Below, in pieces: positions 60,546-64,000 of a stretch of 64,000 nt of DNA. Each line of letters starts with the position of its first letter. Within the stretch, counting starts at the first letter, position 1. The notes beneath the pieces are model-generated. The model was not told the DNA's origin and searched no databases. It worked only from the letters and a program-made list of their open reading frames with translations. Source of the DNA: Aquabacterium sp. (lineage in GTDB: Bacteria; Pseudomonadota; Gammaproteobacteria; Burkholderiales; Burkholderiaceae_C); the NCBI RefSeq assembly GCF_016234775.1, contig NZ_JACRAH010000031.1, positions 100,584 to 164,583 on the forward strand, given 5' to 3'. The position numbers and the translations under genes were made by a program.

Positions 60546-62351
60546 TCAGAAAGCGTCCAGCGACAAAGCCGTCACGCTTTCACCACCGTTGAGGATGGTG
60601 TCGCGCAGCGAAGCCACACGCGCCAGGATGTGGTCGCCGTAGAAACGGGCGGTCGCGATCTTGGCTTCCATGAAGGGCGCGTCGTTGCCGGCGGCCAGGT
60701 TGTCTTCAGCGGCGATCAGCGAACGGCCCATCTGCCAGCCGGCCACCAGGTTGGCGGTCAGCATCAGGTAGGGCACCGAGCCGGCGAACACGTCGTTGGG
60801 CTTGGTCTTGACGTTGGCCACGACGAAGTCCACCACTTGCAGGAAGGACTCGCGGGCAGCCTTCAGCTGGGTTGCCAGCTTCTTGGCAGCGGCGCTGTCG
60901 CGGGCAGCCAGTTGGCCTTCGGTGTCGGCAATCATGGCTGCCACGGCCTTGGCCATGGCACCACCGTCACGCGAGGTCTTGCGGCCAACCAGGTCATTGG
61001 CCTGGATGGCGGTCGTGCCTTCGTAGATCGGCAGGATGCGCGAGTCACGGTAGTACTGGGCAGCGCCGGTTTCTTCGATGAAGCCCATGCCGCCGTGCAC
61101 TTGCACGCCCAGCGAGGTCACTTCCACGGAGTTTTCAGTGCTGAAGCCCTTGATCAGCGGCACCAGGAACTCATAGAAAGCCTGAGCCTGCTTGGCCGTG
61201 GCTGCATCGGGGTGATGATGAGCCGTGTCGTAAGCCGAAGCACCAACCAGGGCCATGGCACGTGCGCCTTCCGTCAGGGCACGCATGGTCATCAGCATGC
61301 GCTTGACATCAGGGTGATGAATGATGGCGGCAGAGCCAGGCTGAGAACCGTCCACAGGGCGGGACTGAACGCGGTCCTTGGCATAGGCCACGGCGTGTTG
61401 GTAAGCACGCTCGGACACGCCGATACCTTGCACACCCACATCGTAGCGCGCAGCGTTCATCATGATGAACATGTACTCGAGGCCACGGTTTTCTTCGCCC
61501 ACGATGTAGCCGATGGCGCCTTCGCCCACGTCACCCTTGTTGTCGCCATAGACGAGCACGGCAGTAGGCGACGCCTTGATGCCCAGCTTTTCTTCGATGG
61601 AGGCGCAGAACACGTCGTTGCGCTTGCCCAGCGAGCCGTCAGCGTTGACCATGAACTTGGGCACGACGAACAGCGAGATGCCCTTCACGCCTTCAGGCGC
61701 GTCAGGGGTACGGGCCAGCACCAGGTGGACGATGTTCTCGACCATGTCGTGCTCACCGTAGGTGATGAAGATCTTCTGGCCCCAGATGCGGTAGGTGCCA
61801 TCGTCTTGCTTGACGGCCTTGGAGCGCACCAGTGCCAGGTCCGAACCAGCTTGAGGTTCGGTCAGGTTCATGGTGCCGGTCCACTGGCCGGAGATCATGT
61901 TGGGGATGTAGCGGGTCTTGAGCTCGTCGCTGCCGGCGGTCAGCAGGGCTTCAATGGCGCCACCGGTCAGGATGGAGCACAGCGAGAAACTCAGGTTGGC
62001 AGCGGTGGTCTGCTCGATGCAGGCGGCGCCAATGGTCTTGGGCAGGCCTTGGCCTCCGTACTCAACGGGCTGCTGCAGGCCTTGCCAGCCTGCTTCGGCC
62101 AGAGCGTTGTAGGCTTCCTTGAAGCCGGCCGAGGCGCGTACCACGCCGTTGTCCCACGAACCGTGGTCCTGGTCACCGCTCCAGTTCAGGGGAGCCACCA
62201 CGCCTTCGTTGAACTTGGCCGACTCTTCCAGCACGGCTTGGGCGGTTTCAAAACCTGCATCTTCAAAGCCGGGGATCTGGGCAATCTTGTCCAGACCAGC
62301 GAGTTCTTTCATGCAGAAGAGTTGGTCCTTGACTGGGGCGCGGAAAGTCAT
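60546..62351 (-). CDS. Acyl-CoA dehydrogenase (large, with C-terminal extension)
   Basis: FAD enzyme of 601 residues of the group with a C-terminal domain beyond the standard 380-residue fold (DmdC/FadE-like type). Marks are NGVVRASAGFKEAYNALAEA with GWQGLQQPVEYGGQGLPKTI, WTGTMNLTEPQAGSDLALVR, IWGQKIFITYGEHDMVENIV, NRGLEYMFIMMNAARYDVGV and EVTSLGVQVHGGMGFIEETG with YYRDSRILPIYEGTTAIQA, which holds the catalytic Glu. Start ATG 62351 has GGAG eight bases upstream; the ATG at 62375 lies inside a hairpin and is less likely. It is downstream of etfBA, its electron acceptor, as is usual in Burkholderiales. The acyl chain it uses is not evident. Confidence 0.94.
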   Translation of the reverse strand: MTFRAPVKDQLFCMKELAGLDKIAQIPGFEDAGFETAQAVLEESAKFNEGVVAPLNWSGDQDHGSWDNGVVRASAGFKEAYNALAEAGWQGLQQPVEYGGQGLPKTIGAACIEQTTAANLSFSLCSILTGGAIEALLTAGSDELKTRYIPNMISGQWTGTMNLTEPQAGSDLALVRSKAVKQDDGTYRIWGQKIFITYGEHDMVENIVHLVLARTPDAPEGVKGISLFVVPKFMVNADGSLGKRNDVFCASIEEKLGIKASPTAVLVYGDNKGDVGEGAIGYIVGEENRGLEYMFIMMNAARYDVGVQGIGVSERAYQHAVAYAKDRVQSRPVDGSQPGSAAIIHHPDVKRMLMTMRALTEGARAMALVGASAYDTAHHHPDAATAKQAQAFYEFLVPLIKGFSTENSVEVTSLGVQVHGGMGFIEETGAAQYYRDSRILPIYEGTTAIQANDLVGRKTSRDGGAMAKAVAAMIADTEGQLAARDSAAAKKLATQLKAARESFLQVVDFVVANVKTKPNDVFAGSVPYLMLTANLVAGWQMGRSLIAAEDNLAAGNDAPFMEAKIATARFYGDHILARVASLRDTILNGGESVTALSLDAF

Positions 62352-62376
62352 CTTTTTTTCTCCGATAAACGACAAA

Positions 62377-62400
62377 GGGGGCGTCTCGCAAGACGCCCCC
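62377..62400 (-). other. Perfect hairpin in the leader of the acyl-CoA dehydrogenase gene
   Basis: GGGGGCGTCT (62377-62386) and AGACGCCCCC (62391-62400) form a 10-bp stem with a four-base loop. Read on the minus strand it is followed by TTTGTCG. It lies 26 bases before the dehydrogenase start and after etfA, and may be a weak terminator of the etf transcript or an attenuator. Confidence 0.55.
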
Positions 62401-62563
62401 AGAGGGCAAATTCAAGCAGACAGCAGCCTGTCATGAATTATCCCTTATATGCAGCAATGTTTGCATTCCCCTCGGCGATTCAGTGACCACCGTGGATTCG
62501 GCTTTGCCGGTCCACGGGTGGTGCCCCTCGTGGGGGCGCACAAAGCGCGTAGGGGGTAGGCGC

Positions 62564-63496
62564 TTACAGCGCCTTCACCAGTTCCGGGACGGCAGTGAAC
62601 AGGTCAGCTTCCAGACCGAAGTCGGCCACCTGGAAGATCGGTGCTTCTGGATCCTTGTTGATGGCCACGATGACCTTCGAATCCTTCATACCGGCCAAGT
62701 GCTGGATGGCGCCAGAGATACCGCAAGCGATGTACAACTGGGGCGCCACGATCTTGCCGGTCTGACCGACTTGCAGGTCGTTGGGAGCGTAGCCAGCGTC
62801 CACGGCAGCGCGGGAAGCACCCAGGCCAGCGTTGAGCTTGTCAGCCAGAGGCGACATGACTTCGTTGAACTTGTCAGCAGAGCCCAGCGCACGGCCACCA
62901 GACACGATGATCTTGGCAGCAGTCAGTTCAGGACGAGCCGACTTGGTCACTTCACGACCCACGAAGGTCGAAGAGCCCGAATCAGCCACGGCAGCCACGG
63001 TTTCCACGGCAGCGGAACCACCGGTGGTGGCAGCAGCGTCGAAAGCGGTACCACGAACGGTCAGCACCTTCACCGAGTCAGCCGATTGCACGGTGGCAAT
63101 GGCGTTACCGGCGTAGATGGGGCGCTCGAACGTGTCAGCCGACACGATCTTGGTGATTTCCGAAACCTGAGCCACGTCCAGCTTGGCGGCCACGCGAGGC
63201 GACACGTTCTTGCCAGCAGCGGTAGCAGGGAACAGCAGGTGGCTGTAGGCAGAAGCCACGGCCAGCACTTGAGCGGCCACGTTTTCAGCCAGGCCGTCAG
63301 CGAACTGGGCGCCGTCAGCGTGCAGGACCTTGGAAACACCAGCGATTTGAGCAGCGGCAGCAGCAGCGGCACCAGCATTGGAGCCAACCACCAGCACATG
63401 CACGTCGCCACCCAGCGCCTTGGCTGCCGTCACCACGTTCAGGGTGGCGGACTTGATGCTGTTGTTGTCGTGTTCAGCAATAACGAGAGCGGTCAT
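62564..63496 (-). CDS. etfA: Electron transfer flavoprotein alpha subunit
   Basis: FAD-binding subunit of the electron transfer flavoprotein, 310 residues. The N-terminal domain begins [20 protein letters not shown] and includes [20 protein letters not shown]. The C-terminal FAD domain contains [40 protein letters not shown] and [20 protein letters not shown] with [20 protein letters not shown], the standard family signature. It accepts electrons from acyl-CoA dehydrogenases and passes them to ETF:ubiquinone oxidoreductase. It follows etfB by 11 bases and precedes the acyl-CoA dehydrogenase by 212 bases. Confidence 0.97.
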   Translation of the reverse strand: MTALVIAEHDNNSIKSATLNVVTAAKALGGDVHVLVVGSNAGAAAAAAAQIAGVSKVLHADGAQFADGLAENVAAQVLAVASAYSHLLFPATAAGKNVSPRVAAKLDVAQVSEITKIVSADTFERPIYAGNAIATVQSADSVKVLTVRGTAFDAAATTGGSAAVETVAAVADSGSSTFVGREVTKSARPELTAAKIIVSGGRALGSADKFNEVMSPLADKLNAGLGASRAAVDAGYAPNDLQVGQTGKIVAPQLYIACGISGAIQHLAGMKDSKVIVAINKDPEAPIFQVADFGLEADLFTAVPELVKAL

Positions 63497-63507
63497 GGGT
63501 TATCTCC

Positions 63508-64000
63508 TCAGATCACTTTGGCGACGTTCTTCAGCTTGTCGACCAGAGCGGCCACGTCGGCCACCTTGATACCAGCGGAACGCTTGGCCGGTTCGGCCAC
63601 GCTCAGGGTCTTGATACGGGGGGCCACGTCCACACCCAGGTCAGCCGGCTTCACGGTTTCCAGGGGCTTCTTCTTGGCCTTCATGATGTTGGGCAGCGTG
63701 ACGTAGCGGGGCTCGTTCAGACGAAGGTCGGTCGTCACCACGGCGGGCAGCGACAGCTTGACCGTTTCCAGGCCGCCGTCCACTTCACGGGTCACCGACA
63801 CCTTGCCGTCAGCCACTTCCACCTTGGAGGCGAAAGTACCTTGGGGCAGGTTGGCCAGCGCAGCCAGCATCTGGCCGGTCTGGTTGCTGTCGTCATCGAT
63901 GGCTTGCTTGCCCAGGATGATCAGATCAGGCTTTTCCTTGTCGACCAGCGCCTTGAGCACCTTGGCCACGGCCAGAGGCTGCACGTCAGCGTCGGTTTCA
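63508..64000 (-). CDS. etfB: Electron transfer flavoprotein beta subunit (3' part)
   Basis: The C-terminal 163 or so residues of EtfB; the start lies beyond the window. Visible are [40 protein letters not shown] with [52 protein letters not shown] and [20 protein letters not shown], all typical of the AMP-binding beta subunit. It pairs with EtfA, encoded 11 bases downstream on the same strand. Confidence 0.96.
   Translation of the reverse strand, partial: ETDADVQPLAVAKVLKALVDKEKPDLIILGKQAIDDDSNQTGQMLAALANLPQGTFASKVEVADGKVSVTREVDGGLETVKLSLPAVVTTDLRLNEPRYVTLPNIMKAKKKPLETVKPADLGVDVAPRIKTLSVAEPAKRSAGIKVADVAALVDKLKNVAKVI

Noticed and set aside
60630..62486. Long plus-strand frame (618 codons) opposite the acyl-CoA dehydrogenase gene
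   Set aside because: Same reason: antisense frame with biased composition (His, Gly, Val, Asp) and no recognisable motif, while the minus strand carries the full enzyme signature.

Overview
The window is GC-rich (roughly two thirds G+C by eye) and reads as the chromosome of a betaproteobacterium of the order Burkholderiales, probably in the Aquabacterium/Leptothrix/Comamonadaceae neighbourhood. The reasons are gene content (UbiH-like hydroxylase next to dsbC, PEP-CTERM proteins, a fused OHCU decarboxylase/allantoate amidohydrolase, urease accessory ureD, etfBA plus a large acyl-CoA dehydrogenase) and codon use. This placement is inference. No rRNA, tRNA, CRISPR array, transposase or phage gene was seen.

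Layout. 1-10461: housekeeping and signalling genes (dsbC fragment, ubiquinone hydroxylase, ychF, a chemoreceptor, an outer-membrane-like protein, cheW, an FtsX-type permease, a YoaK-type membrane protein, a LigB-type dioxygenase). 10462-11084: the only long stretch without a gene. It holds two inverted copies of an element of about 100 bases, each closed by its own, different, self-complementary stem, and then a terminator. 11085-33242: a large purine salvage and catabolism region with adenine deaminase, a BMP-type nucleoside ABC importer, guanine deaminase, a LysR regulator, xdhABC, 8-oxoguanine deaminase, PuuD urate hydroxylase, UraH, a GntR regulator, PuuE allantoinase, a UraD-allantoate amidohydrolase fusion and an M20 hydrolase. 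Together they can take adenine, guanine or 8-oxoguanine to ureidoglycine and ammonia. One PEP-CTERM protein gene sits inside this region and another follows it.

33364-47891: mixed genes: PEP-CTERM protein, TrhO, pseudouridine synthase, phosphatidylserine decarboxylase, an NMT1-type ABC importer, TetR plus Old Yellow Enzyme, MAPEG, SDR/LysR divergent pair, YceH, UbiA-family prenyltransferase, DUF1415, MOSC and a ureD without ureABC beside it.

47892-59417: the most unusual region. On the minus strand, five closely packed genes encode a GAF-domain HlyD-like adaptor, a PqqD-like/M50 protease/HlyD-like hybrid membrane protein, a shortened SecA paralogue, an RND/HlyD periplasmic adaptor and a PAS-GGDEF diguanylate cyclase. 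Divergently on the plus strand are a LuxR-type response regulator and a hybrid histidine kinase. I read this as a candidate dedicated protein-export system powered by a SecA-like ATPase instead of an ABC ATPase, with its own regulation; no outer-membrane channel or substrate is in the window. 59459-64000: nitronate monooxygenase, acyl-CoA dehydrogenase, etfA and the 3' part of etfB.
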